Part shown: positions 8,978 to 16,449 of the stretch, piece after piece
Layout of the letters: every line of letters starts with the position of its first letter
Numbering within the stretch: position 1 is the stretch's first letter
NCBI GenBank assembly: GCA_963789885.1
Contig: CAWBNB010000033.1
Location: 248,001-312,000 of the forward strand
Origin: DATEDA01 sp963789885
GTDB taxonomy: Bacteria > Pseudomonadota > Gammaproteobacteria > Burkholderiales > SG8-39
DNA: 64,000 nt
Reading direction: 5' to 3'
The notes under the pieces: model-generated
The model's database searches: none
What the model saw: only the letters and a program-made list of their open reading frames with translations
Told to the model about the DNA's origin: nothing
Position numbers and translations under genes: made by a program

Positions 8978-9450
8978 AGCCTCTCGATTCGCTGGTCCGC
9001 CGTCCGCGCGAGGCACTCGCGCGCGAGCCCGCGGCCGGGGATGACGCAGTCCGGGTCGAGCTCGACGACCGGGGCGAGGGCGAACGCCCGCTCGTGCACC
9101 CTCGGGTGGGGGACGGTGAGCCCCGGCTCGTCGATCGTCTCGCTGCCGTAGAGGAGGAGGTCGAGGTCGAGCGTCCGCGGCGCGTCCTTGAACGGTCGTT
9201 CGCGCCCAGCCGCCCTTTCGATCGCGCGGAGCTCGTCGAGCAGCGCGCGCGGGGCGAGCGCCGTCTCGACGAGGCACGCGGCGTTCACGAAGTCGTCCTG
9301 CGCGGCGTAGCCGCGCGGAGCGGTGCGGTAGAGGGAAGATGCGGCGACGAGCCGTGTCTCCGGGAGCCCCGCGAGCGCGGCGACCGCTCGGCGCACCTGG
9401 GCGACCGGATCGCCCAGGTTCGCGCCGATGCCCACGAACGCTCGCGTCAC
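8974..9450 (-). CDS. folK: 2-amino-4-hydroxy-6-hydroxymethyldihydropteridine pyrophosphokinase (HPPK)
   Basis: 158 residues, normal for FolK. It transfers pyrophosphate from ATP to 6-hydroxymethyl-7,8-dihydropterin in folate synthesis. Family motifs: the N-terminal VGIGANLGDP, SSLYRTAP, and the signature RTLDLDLLLYG followed by VPHPRVHERAF. It begins six bases after pcnB ends, the standard betaproteobacterial order, and its stop overlaps the start of a short downstream ORF. Confidence 0.95.
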   Translation of the reverse strand: MTRAFVGIGANLGDPVAQVRRAVAALAGLPETRLVAASSLYRTAPRGYAAQDDFVNAACLVETALAPRALLDELRAIERAAGRERPFKDAPRTLDLDLLLYGSETIDEPGLTVPHPRVHERAFALAPVVELDPDCVIPGRGLARECLARTADQRIERL

Positions 9451-9456
9451 GTGCGT

Positions 9457-10827
9457 TCAGGAAGCCTGCGGCGTCGCGGCCGGCGTCCCGGTGGGCGAGC
9501 TCGCCGGGCCCTTCCGGCGGCCGCGGCGGCGCCGCTTCTTCCGTTCGCCCTCGGCGGCCGGGAGCAGCAGTTCGCGCCGGTGCTCCGGCTCGGCCTCGTC
9601 GAACCGCCGCCACCAGAGCGCGAGCTCCGCCGAGACTTCGCCGCTCTCGGCGCGGAGGCACAGGAAGTCGTAGCCGGCGCGGAAGCGCGGGTGCATCAGC
9701 AGGCCGAGCGGCCGCTTGCCCGAGCGTTGCTCGAAGCGCGGCTGGAGCGACCAGATCTCCTTCATCGTCGCGGTCAACCGCCGCGGGATGTTGAGCTTGA
9801 CGGCCTGGAGCTCGATCACGTCGTCCATCGATTCGTAGAGCGCCGATACCGGCCGCTCGCCCTTCGCTTCGCGCGCACGCCACGCCGCAAGCACCTCGTG
9901 CCACAGCAGCGCCGCGAACAGGAACGCCGGCGACACCGGCTTATCTTCGCGCACCCGCGTGTCGGTCTGCGCGAGCGCGAGATTCACGAACTTCTCGCCG
10001 AGCGGCTGCTCGAGGATCACGTCGAGCAGCGGCAGCAGGCCGTGGTGCAACCCTTCGGTCCGCAGCCGGTACACGCAGGCGCTCGCGTGACCGGAGAGCA
10101 GGAGCTTCAGCATTTCGTCGAAGAGGCGCGCCGGCGGGACGTTCGCCATCAGGTCGGCCATCTCGGTGATCGGCGCGCGGGTCTTCGGGTCGATCTGGAA
10201 GTCGAGCTTCGCGGCGAACCGGACCGCGCGCAGCATCCGCACCGGGTCCTCGCGGTAGCGGTTGCGCGGATCCCCGATGATCCGCAGGCGTCGTTTCTTC
10301 AGGTCGCGCACGCCCTGGTGGTAGTCGAGCACCGTCTCGGTCGCCGGGTCGTAGTAGAGCGCGTTCACCGTGAAATCGCGCCGCGCGGCGTCCTGCTCGC
10401 GGTTGCCCCAGACGTTGTCGCGGACCAGGCGCCCGTGCTCGTCGACGGCACGGTCGCGCGCCTCGTCCGCCTCGGGCGGCGCGGGCGCGCGGTAGGTCGA
10501 CACCTCGACGACTTCGTCGTGGAAGAGCGCGTGGACGATGCGGAACCGGCGCCCGATCAGGCGCGAGCGGCGGATCGCCTTGTGCACCTGTTCGGGGGTC
10601 GCGTCGGTCGCGACGTCGAAGTCCTTCGGCTGCAGGCCGAGCATGAGGTCGCGCACGGCGCCGCCGACGACGAACGCCTCGTGGCCGTGGCTCGCGAGCA
10701 GCTCGCAGGTCTTGCGCGCGCCGTAGCTGATCGTGTCGCGCCGGATGCCGTGCTCCGCGGCGGGGATTCGCTCGGGCTCGCGGCCCGGGCCCATGCGGAG
10801 GACGCGACGGATGAAGCGCTTGATCAA
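9457..10827 (-). CDS. pcnB: Poly(A) polymerase I / CCA-adding-enzyme family nucleotidyltransferase
   Basis: 456 residues. The nucleotidyltransferase head is seen at about 35-170: VVGGAVRDLMLG, the metal-binding DFDVATDA (two catalytic carboxylates) and RRDFTVNALYYDP. An RNA-binding region and a basic C-terminus rich in KKRRRRGRRKG follow, as in PcnB rather than in short CCA-adding enzymes. The role is 3' polyadenylation of RNA to promote decay. The start overlaps the stop of the upstream ABC ATPase gene by four bases. Confidence 0.93.
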   Translation of the reverse strand: MIKRFIRRVLRMGPGREPERIPAAEHGIRRDTISYGARKTCELLASHGHEAFVVGGAVRDLMLGLQPKDFDVATDATPEQVHKAIRRSRLIGRRFRIVHALFHDEVVEVSTYRAPAPPEADEARDRAVDEHGRLVRDNVWGNREQDAARRDFTVNALYYDPATETVLDYHQGVRDLKKRRLRIIGDPRNRYREDPVRMLRAVRFAAKLDFQIDPKTRAPITEMADLMANVPPARLFDEMLKLLLSGHASACVYRLRTEGLHHGLLPLLDVILEQPLGEKFVNLALAQTDTRVREDKPVSPAFLFAALLWHEVLAAWRAREAKGERPVSALYESMDDVIELQAVKLNIPRRLTATMKEIWSLQPRFEQRSGKRPLGLLMHPRFRAGYDFLCLRAESGEVSAELALWWRRFDEAEPEHRRELLLPAAEGERKKRRRRGRRKGPASSPTGTPAATPQAS

Positions 10828-11585
10828 CTGGCGGGGAGAAAGAGGGGCGTTCCGGGCCCGGCCGCCGGCTCGAGCCGGCAGCCGTAGAGGCGCTCGAGAT
10901 TCGACTGCGTCAGCACTTCCTGTACCGGGCCTTCCTGAAAGCGGCCCGAATCATACAGCAACACCGCCCGCGAGCAGACGCGCGCTGCCCAGAGCGGCTC
11001 GTGGAGCGCCATGATGACCGCGCCGCCCGCCGCGGCGAGGCGAGCCGCAAGGCGCATCGCCGCCGCCTGGTGGCCGAGGTCGAGGTGGGCGAGCGGCTCG
11101 TCGAGGAGCCACGCCTGGGGCGCCTGCACGAGAAGCTGCGCGATGCGCGCGCGCTGGCGCTCGCCGCCGGAGAGCGTCCGGTAGGGCTGACCGGCGCGTT
11201 CGGCGAGGTCGACCTCGGCGAGTGCCGCCCGCGCGGATGCCTCGGCGGACGGATCGGCGCCGAAGGGCGCCGGCGCGTGCGCGAACCGGCCGAGGGCCGC
11301 GTACTCGAGCGTGGTGCCCCAGAAGCTCTCGGTCTCGTCCTGGAGCAGGATGCCGACGCGACGCGCCACCTCGCGGCGCGGCTGCGACCCGATCGGCGCG
11401 TCGCCGAGGGTCACCGTCCCGGATTCCGGCGTGCGCAATCCGGCGAGCGCGAGGAGCAGGCTCGTCTTCCCGGCGCCGTTCCGTCCGAGGACCGCGCAGC
11501 AATCGCCGGGCGCGAGCCGGAGGTCGAACCCGGACACCAACGTCCGTCCGGGCACTGCGAGCGTGAGTCCGGCGGCGGTAAGCAT
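10824..11585 (-). CDS. ABC transporter ATPase, FecE/BtuD (iron-siderophore/cobalamin) type
   Basis: 253 residues: Walker A GRNGAGKTS (about 35-43), Q-loop LLQDE, ABC signature LSGGERQRARIAQLL, Walker B AWLLDEPLAHLD and the switch histidine ALHEP. It pairs with the BtuC/FecCD-type permease about 100 bases upstream. Known role of the family: energising import of vitamin B12, haem or ferric siderophores through the inner membrane. No periplasmic binding protein, TonB receptor or cobalamin riboswitch was seen nearby, so the substrate is open. Confidence 0.88.
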   Translation of the reverse strand: MLTAAGLTLAVPGRTLVSGFDLRLAPGDCCAVLGRNGAGKTSLLLALAGLRTPESGTVTLGDAPIGSQPRREVARRVGILLQDETESFWGTTLEYAALGRFAHAPAPFGADPSAEASARAALAEVDLAERAGQPYRTLSGGERQRARIAQLLVQAPQAWLLDEPLAHLDLGHQAAAMRLAARLAAAGGAVIMALHEPLWAARVCSRAVLLYDSGRFQEGPVQEVLTQSNLERLYGCRLEPAAGPGTPLFLPAS

Positions 11586-11597
11586 CAGTCAAGGATA

Positions 11598-11649
11598 CGA
11601 GGGGCCTGGGAAGGGGGTGGGACCCTTCCCTTCCCACCGAGTCCCCTCG
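11598..11649. repeat. Large imperfect hairpin between permease and ATPase genes
   Basis: The outer arms CGAGGGG (11598-11604) and CCCCTCG (11643-11649) enclose inner arms TGGGAAGGG (11607-11615) and CCCTTCCCA (11628-11636). It fills the 100-base gap between two genes expected to be co-transcribed. It may stabilise or attenuate the message, or be a dispersed intergenic palindrome. There is no T-run, so it is not a classic terminator. Confidence 0.5.
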
Positions 11650-11684
11650 TGCTCCCCAAAGTCAGGGCCTTCGGCATCATGGGA

Positions 11685-12647
11685 TTAGCGGCTCCGCGCG
11701 AGCAGCGCGAGCAGGACCGGCACGCCGACGAGCGCGGTGATCGCGCCGACCGGGAACTCGAGCGGCGCGACGACGCTCCGCGCGAGCGTGTCCGCGGCGG
11801 TGAGGAGCGCTCCGCCGGCAAGGGCGGCGAGCGGCAGGAGGCGCCGGTGGTCGCCGAAGCCGGCGAGCCGCAGCGCGTGCGGCACGACGAGTCCGACGAA
11901 GCCGATGCTGCCGGCGACGAGCACCGCCGCCACGGTCGCGACCGTGGCCGCGAGGAAGGCGATCGTCTGCGTCGCGCCGACCGCGACGCCGAGCGAACGT
12001 GCCTTGAGCGTGCCGAGCGCGAGCGCGTCGAGGCGCGGAGCGAGCGCCTGCGCGGCGGCCACGACGACCGCCGCCGCCATCCAGGGCGCGAGCGGATGCT
12101 CGGCACCCGAGAGATCGCCGAGCAGCCAGAACAGCATCCCGTGCAGCCGGCCCGGCGGCGCCAGTGCGAGCAGCAGGCTGACGATCGCGCCGCAGGCGGC
12201 GCCGATCGCGACGCCGGTCAGCAGGACGCGGTGGATGTTCCAGCCGGTCAGCCGCAGCGCGAGCGCGAGCAGCGCTCCGCCCGCCGCGCACGCCCCGCCG
12301 AGCGCGGCTGCCTGCACGCCCCACTCCGGCCAGGCGAGGAGGAGCCCGACCATCGCCCCGACGGCGGCGCCGCCCGAGACGCCGAGGATTGTCGGGTCGG
12401 CGAGCGGGTTGCGGAGGAGAACCTGGAGCAGGGTGCCCGCCACCGCGAGCAGCGCGCCGACCGCGAACGCCGCGAGCGCGCGCGGCGCGCGCAGTCCCCA
12501 AACGATCTCGCGGCTCGTGTCGCTGCCGCCGCCGGCGATCGTGGCGAGCCACTCGCGCGCCGGCACGTCCACCGAGCCGAACCAGAGCGCGGCGGCGAGC
12601 GCGAGCAGGGCGCCGAGGAGCACCGCCGCCGCGGTCACTCGTCGCAT
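11685..12647 (-). CDS. ABC transporter permease, BtuC/FecCD family
   Basis: 320 residues from ATG 12647, chosen because it overlaps the upstream HAD gene stop as TGATG. About ten hydrophobic helices are visible. Family motifs: WGLRAPRALAAFAVGALLA and AGTLLQVLLRNPLADPTILGVSGGA, which is characteristic of FecCD permeases, plus GSIGFVGLVVPHALRL near the C-terminus. It is the membrane partner of the ATPase encoded downstream. The insertion of this two-gene transporter between the HAD gene and pcnB interrupts the usual hda-HAD-pcnB order. Confidence 0.88.
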   Translation of the reverse strand: MRRVTAAAVLLGALLALAAALWFGSVDVPAREWLATIAGGGSDTSREIVWGLRAPRALAAFAVGALLAVAGTLLQVLLRNPLADPTILGVSGGAAVGAMVGLLLAWPEWGVQAAALGGACAAGGALLALALRLTGWNIHRVLLTGVAIGAACGAIVSLLLALAPPGRLHGMLFWLLGDLSGAEHPLAPWMAAAVVVAAAQALAPRLDALALGTLKARSLGVAVGATQTIAFLAATVATVAAVLVAGSIGFVGLVVPHALRLAGFGDHRRLLPLAALAGGALLTAADTLARSVVAPLEFPVGAITALVGVPVLLALLARSR

Positions 12648-13309
12648 CAGCGCAGGGAAATCACCGGCCACCCGCGCGACTCCGCCGTCCGACGGAGCGA
12701 CTCGTCGGGATCGACCGCGACCGGGCGCGTGACGCGCTCGAGGAGCGCGAGATCATTGTGGGAGTCGCTGTAAAACGTGCTTCGCCCGAAGCCCGCGAGC
12801 GGTCGCCCGATCCCGGCTAGCCACTGCTCGAGCCGCGTTACCTTGCCCTCCCGGAAGCAGGGGATACCCGTCGGCTTGCCGGTGAACGCATCACCGCGCG
12901 TTTCCGGCTCGGTCGCGATGAGATGCGGTACGCCGAACTCGCGCGCGATCGGCGCCGTGACGAACGAGTTGGTGGCGGTGACGACGGCGCAGAGCGCGCC
13001 CGCCGCCAGGTGGCCGGCCACGAGCTCGCGCGCGGGTGTGCCGATCATCGGCCGGATCTTCGTGTCCATGAACGCGGCGTGCCAGGAGTCGAGCTGGGCG
13101 CGCGGGTAGCGCGCGAGCGGCGCGAGCTGGAAGTCGAGGAACTCGCCGATGTCGAGCGTACCCGCCTTGTACTGCGCGAAGAACTCGTCGTTCCGCGATT
13201 CGTAGAGCGCGCGGTCGAGCACGCCGCGCTCGATCAGGAACTGCGCCCACTCGTAGTCGGAGTCGCCGGCGAGGAGCGTGTTGTCGAGGTCGAAGAGGAC
13301 GAGGTCCAT
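12647..13309 (-). CDS. HAD-IB family phosphatase (SerB-like)
   Basis: 220 residues. HAD motif I FDLDNTLL (5-12) supplies the nucleophile and acid aspartates, motif II is VVTATNSF, and motif III/IV is STFYSDSHNDLALL with the metal-binding aspartates. The cap between motifs I and II fits subfamily IB (phosphoserine phosphatase-like). In Betaproteobacteria such a gene regularly follows hda. The start overlaps the hda stop as TGATG, so the two are translationally coupled. The substrate is not known. Confidence 0.85.
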   Translation of the reverse strand: MDLVLFDLDNTLLAGDSDYEWAQFLIERGVLDRALYESRNDEFFAQYKAGTLDIGEFLDFQLAPLARYPRAQLDSWHAAFMDTKIRPMIGTPARELVAGHLAAGALCAVVTATNSFVTAPIAREFGVPHLIATEPETRGDAFTGKPTGIPCFREGKVTRLEQWLAGIGRPLAGFGRSTFYSDSHNDLALLERVTRPVAVDPDESLRRTAESRGWPVISLR

Positions 13310-13917
13310 CAGGCGAGGTCGAGCGCACGCAGTGCTTCGCGCACGAGCGGCAGCGTCACCGGGCGCTTGAGCGCGAGCGAGTAGCGGTCGACCGCGTCGA
13401 GCACCGCGAACTGGGTGCCGAGGTCGCGCGGCAGCCGCCGCAGCAGATGGTCGATCGCCTCGGCGGGGAGCTTCATGCCGCGCGCCGCGGCGTGCGCGGC
13501 GAGCGCCGCCGCCTTCTCCTCGTCGGAAAGGGGCTGGAGCTGGAACACGAGCCCCGAGAGCAGGCGCGACCGGAGGTCCTCGCGCAGTGGGAGGGCCGCG
13601 GGCGCCGTGCGCCCCGCCGCGATAACGGCTCCGCCGGCGGCGCGTACACGGTTGAACAGGTCGAACGCCTCGACTTGCGCGGCCTCGGTCAGCCGGTCCG
13701 CGTCGTCGATCGCCGCGACGTTCGCGCCGGCGGCGCTCGCCGCCGCGGCGAGGAGGTGACTCTTCCCGCTCCCCCCCTCGCCCCACAGGTAGACCGCGCC
13801 CGGCGCGCCGGCGAGACGCGCGAGGGCGTCGACGGCGGCACGATTTGCCCCGGCGACGAAATTCTCAAACGTCGGTGCGGGGGGCGGCTCGAGCTCGAGG
13901 AGGAGCTGGCTCGTCAC
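13309..13917 (-). CDS. hda: DnaA regulatory inactivator Hda
   Basis: 202 residues, similar to DnaA domain III (AAA+) without the DNA-binding domain. It carries an N-terminal LLLELEPPPAPTFENFVAG region, Walker A YLWGEGGSGKSHLL (about 43-56), a degenerate Walker B AAIDDADRL, and SRLLSGLVFQLQPLSDEEK of the sensor/arginine-finger region. Known role: with the loaded beta clamp it promotes ATP hydrolysis by DnaA to limit re-initiation. It is the first gene of the minus-strand run and is divergent from purM. Confidence 0.88.
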   Translation of the reverse strand: MTSQLLLELEPPPAPTFENFVAGANRAAVDALARLAGAPGAVYLWGEGGSGKSHLLAAAASAAGANVAAIDDADRLTEAAQVEAFDLFNRVRAAGGAVIAAGRTAPAALPLREDLRSRLLSGLVFQLQPLSDEEKAAALAAHAAARGMKLPAEAIDHLLRRLPRDLGTQFAVLDAVDRYSLALKRPVTLPLVREALRALDLA

Positions 13918-14004
13918 GAGGGGGATGTGCTCCGGTAGAATCGGGCGGCGCGGTGAAAGCGCCGTAGTTTAGCGGCAACCGCATCCGCACCGACCCGAGC
14001 GCCC

Positions 14005-15048
14005 TTGGCTTCGCCCCCCGAATCCCTCTCCTACCGCGACGCCGGCGTCGATATCGACGCAGGCGACGCGCTCGTCGAGCGCATCAAGCCGTTCGCGAAG
14101 CGGACCATGCGGCCCGAGGTGCTCGCCGGCATCGGCGGCTTCGGCGCGCTCGTCGAGTTGCCGAAGCGCTACAAGGAGCCGGTGCTGGTATCGGGCACCG
14201 ACGGCGTCGGGACCAAGCTCAAGCTCGCGTTCGCACTGAACCGCCACGACACGGTCGGCATCGACCTGGTCGCGATGAGCGTGAACGACGTCCTCGTGCA
14301 GGGCGCCGAGCCGCTCTTCTTCCTCGACTACTTCGCGTGCGGCAAGCTCGACGTCGCAGTCGCCACCGACGTGATCAAGGGCATCGCCGCAGGCTGCGAG
14401 CAGGCGGGGTGCGCGCTGATCGGCGGCGAGACGGCAGAGATGCCCGGGATGTATCCGGACGGCGAGTACGACCTCGCGGGCTTCTGCGTCGGCGTGGTCG
14501 AGAAAGCCCGAGTGATCGACGGGCGCGCGATCGCGCCCGGCGATGCCGTTCTCGGCCTTGCCTCGAGCGGCGCGCATTCGAACGGCTACTCGCTCATCCG
14601 CCGGATTCTCGACCGCGCGCAGCCCGACCTCACGGCGGATTTCCACGGCCGGCCGCTCGCCGACGCGCTCCTCGCACCCACGCGGATCTACGTGAAGCCG
14701 GTGCTCGCGCTCTTGCAGGACGTCCCGGTCAAGGGGCTGGCGCATATCACCGGCGGCGGGCTGGTCGAGAACGTCCCGCGCATCCTGCCGGACGGCGTGC
14801 GCGCGGTGATCGAGCAGCGCGCCTGGCCGCTGCCAGCGCTCTTTAGCTGGCTGCAGGCGCAGGGCAAGGTCGCCGACGCGGAGATGCATCGCGTCTTCAA
14901 CTGCGGCATCGGGATGGTGCTCGTCGTAGCCGAGCGCGATGCCGCGAATGCGATCGAGCGCCTGCGCGCCGCCGGCGAGACCGTCTACCGCATCGGCGCA
15001 ATCGAACGGCGCCCGGACGGCTCGCCCGCCACCATCGTCGCGCCCTGA
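14005..15048 (+). CDS. purM: Phosphoribosylformylglycinamidine cyclo-ligase (AIR synthetase)
   Basis: 347 residues, the usual PurM length, with a TTG start at 14005. It closes FGAM to AIR with ATP in purine synthesis. Motifs: SYRDAGVDIDAG at the N-terminus, LVSGTDGVGTKLKLA, the glycine-rich LIGGETAEMPGMY, and AHITGGGLVENVPRILP. It is divergent from hda, an arrangement common in Betaproteobacteria. Confidence 0.95.
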   Translation: MASPPESLSYRDAGVDIDAGDALVERIKPFAKRTMRPEVLAGIGGFGALVELPKRYKEPVLVSGTDGVGTKLKLAFALNRHDTVGIDLVAMSVNDVLVQGAEPLFFLDYFACGKLDVAVATDVIKGIAAGCEQAGCALIGGETAEMPGMYPDGEYDLAGFCVGVVEKARVIDGRAIAPGDAVLGLASSGAHSNGYSLIRRILDRAQPDLTADFHGRPLADALLAPTRIYVKPVLALLQDVPVKGLAHITGGGLVENVPRILPDGVRAVIEQRAWPLPALFSWLQAQGKVADAEMHRVFNCGIGMVLVVAERDAANAIERLRAAGETVYRIGAIERRPDGSPATIVAP

Positions 15049-15124
15049 TCGTCCGCTCGTCGGTCGCCGCGCGCCGCTCGGAGGACCGCGCTGTCCGTCG
15101 GCGGGGTTTCCCCGAAGATCGTGA

Positions 15125-15391
15125 CAAATTCCCGACAGCGGGCGCGGGGGCGGCGACACCTTCACGTTCAACGGCACTGAGTTCACCTCGGCCGGGCTGC
15201 AGAACGGCGAGACGATCGGCACGGTGACGCTCACGAGCCCCGGTGCGGTGTCCGCGGCGAACGTCACCGGCAGCCCGTACGCGATCACCCCGAGCAATGC
15301 CACCGGCGGAACGTTCGACGCCGCGAACTGCACGATCACGTACAACAACGGCGTGCTGACGGTGAGCCCGGCGGCGTTACCGCCGTCTAGC
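15125..15391 (+). pseudogene. Remnant of an MBG/YDG-repeat adhesin (filamentous haemagglutinin-like) C-terminal domain
   Basis: An open stretch without a proper start encodes DTFTFNGTEFTSAGLQNGET, then TVTLTSPGA, GSPYAITPSNA, GTFDAANCTITYNNG and VLTVSPAAL. This is the typical closing part of an MBG/YDG repeat in secreted adhesins. The frame then runs antisense into the convergent DUF4124 gene instead of stopping. About 75 residues of homology remain, so this looks like a decayed or truncated gene tail, or an assembly break. Confidence 0.6.
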
Positions 15392-15851
15392 GCAGACCGT
15401 TCCGCTCCTGGACCGCGCGGTCGAGCCGCGCCTGCGCGTTCGCCACCGCGCGCTGGTTCGTCTCCTGGCGCGCCCAGTACGCCTCGTTCAGGCGCGCACG
15501 CCCGGCGTAGGTGCCGATGCGTTCGCCTTCGAGCGGCTCGAGTCCCGCCTGGAGCGCGGCATTCGCCGCCGCCAGATCCCGCGACGCGACCTGGATCTGG
15601 TCGGTCAGCTCGTTCATCCGTCGGATGCGCTCGTCGGCGGCCTTCGCGAGGGACTCCTCGCGCGGGGTCAGCGTCGTGACCGGCGCAGGCGACGAAGGTG
15701 CGGGCGGCGTGACGATCGTCCCGTCGAGCCGGGCGCCGGGGACAGGCTGGTCGGAGTAGATCACCCGCCCGTCCGGCATGACGAAGCGGTAGGCGTTCTG
15801 TGCCGCCGCAGCGGCCGCGAAGAGACCGGCGAGGAGCACGACGGCGCGCAT
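15387..15851 (-). CDS. DUF4124 domain-containing periplasmic protein (copy A)
   Basis: 154 residues with an N-terminal signal peptide (cleavage near AAAAAAQ, about residue 18), then a DUF4124 domain (YRFVMPDGRVIYSDQPVPGA) and an alpha-helical, A/R/E-rich C-terminal half. DUF4124 proteins are common, poorly understood envelope proteins of Beta- and Gammaproteobacteria. The gene is a tandem paralogue of the one just upstream, with the same architecture and a matching ending (ARLNEAYWARQE versus SRLNETYWARQE). Confidence 0.75.
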   Translation of the reverse strand: MRAVVLLAGLFAAAAAAQNAYRFVMPDGRVIYSDQPVPGARLDGTIVTPPAPSSPAPVTTLTPREESLAKAADERIRRMNELTDQIQVASRDLAAANAALQAGLEPLEGERIGTYAGRARLNEAYWARQETNQRAVANAQARLDRAVQERNGLR

Positions 15852-15861
15852 CTCGGGCCGG

Positions 15862-16332
15862 CTACAGCGCCGCGTTGCGCGCGGCGACGGCCGCGTCGAG
15901 CCGCGCCTGCGCTTTCCTGACCGCCTCCTCGTTCACCTCCTGGCGCGCCCAGTACGTCTCGTTCAGGCGACTGCCGCCGGTCGCCGTTCCGGTCCGCTCG
16001 CCGGGGAGCGGCTCCTTGCCGGCGTCGAGCTGCGCCCGCGCCTGCGCTAGGGCCTGCGTTGCCGCGTCCACCTCGGCGGTCGCATCGCGCAGTCGCTGGA
16101 GGCGGGCATCGCCCGGGCGCTCGGCCGGCGCGGCGGCTGGCGCGCCGGAGGGCGCTGGGGCGGGTGCGCTCGACGGCGGTGCCGGCGGCGCGACCGTCCC
16201 CTGCAGCTTCGCGCCTGGAACCGGCTGGTCGGAGAAGATCGTACGGCCGTCGGGCGTGACGTAGCGATAGACCGTCTGCGCGGCGACCGCGCCGGCAAGG
16301 CCGAAGAGCAGGACGAACGCTGAGAATCGCAT
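15862..16332 (-). CDS. DUF4124 domain-containing periplasmic protein (copy B)
   Basis: 156 residues from ATG 16332 (a GTG at 16341 is an alternative). Signal peptide FSAFVLLFGLAGAVAAQ, then YRYVTPDGRTIFSDQPVPGA (DUF4124), a proline/alanine linker and a helical C-terminal region with NETYWARQEVNEEAV. It lies 10 bases upstream of copy A and arose by tandem duplication. The function is unknown. It is divergent from dnaE. Confidence 0.75.
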   Translation of the reverse strand: MRFSAFVLLFGLAGAVAAQTVYRYVTPDGRTIFSDQPVPGAKLQGTVAPPAPPSSAPAPAPSGAPAAAPAERPGDARLQRLRDATAEVDAATQALAQARAQLDAGKEPLPGERTGTATGGSRLNETYWARQEVNEEAVRKAQARLDAAVAARNAAL

Positions 16333-16449
16333 GGGAGCCACCGTTTAAGCCGCTGATACCGTTCCCTTTCTACACCAGGGAGCGCGCCGGCGGCAACTGG
16401 GGAGGCGGCGATTGATAGAATTCGCGCGCGCGCTTTTCTCGCGCCCGCC

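Noticed and set aside
9094..10887. Long plus-strand frames opposite pcnB, the Ehr genes, dnaE and others
   Set aside because: Arginine/glutamate-rich translations typical of antisense frames in high-GC coding DNA; the opposite strand carries well-defined families.
11598..11649. Intrinsic terminator between the ABC permease and ATPase genes
   Set aside because: No T-run follows either arm and the flanking genes should be co-transcribed.
10824..12647. Definite vitamin B12 transporter with cobalamin riboswitch
   Set aside because: The ATPase and permease fit the FecCD/BtuCD class, but no binding protein, receptor or riboswitch is visible, so the substrate is left open.
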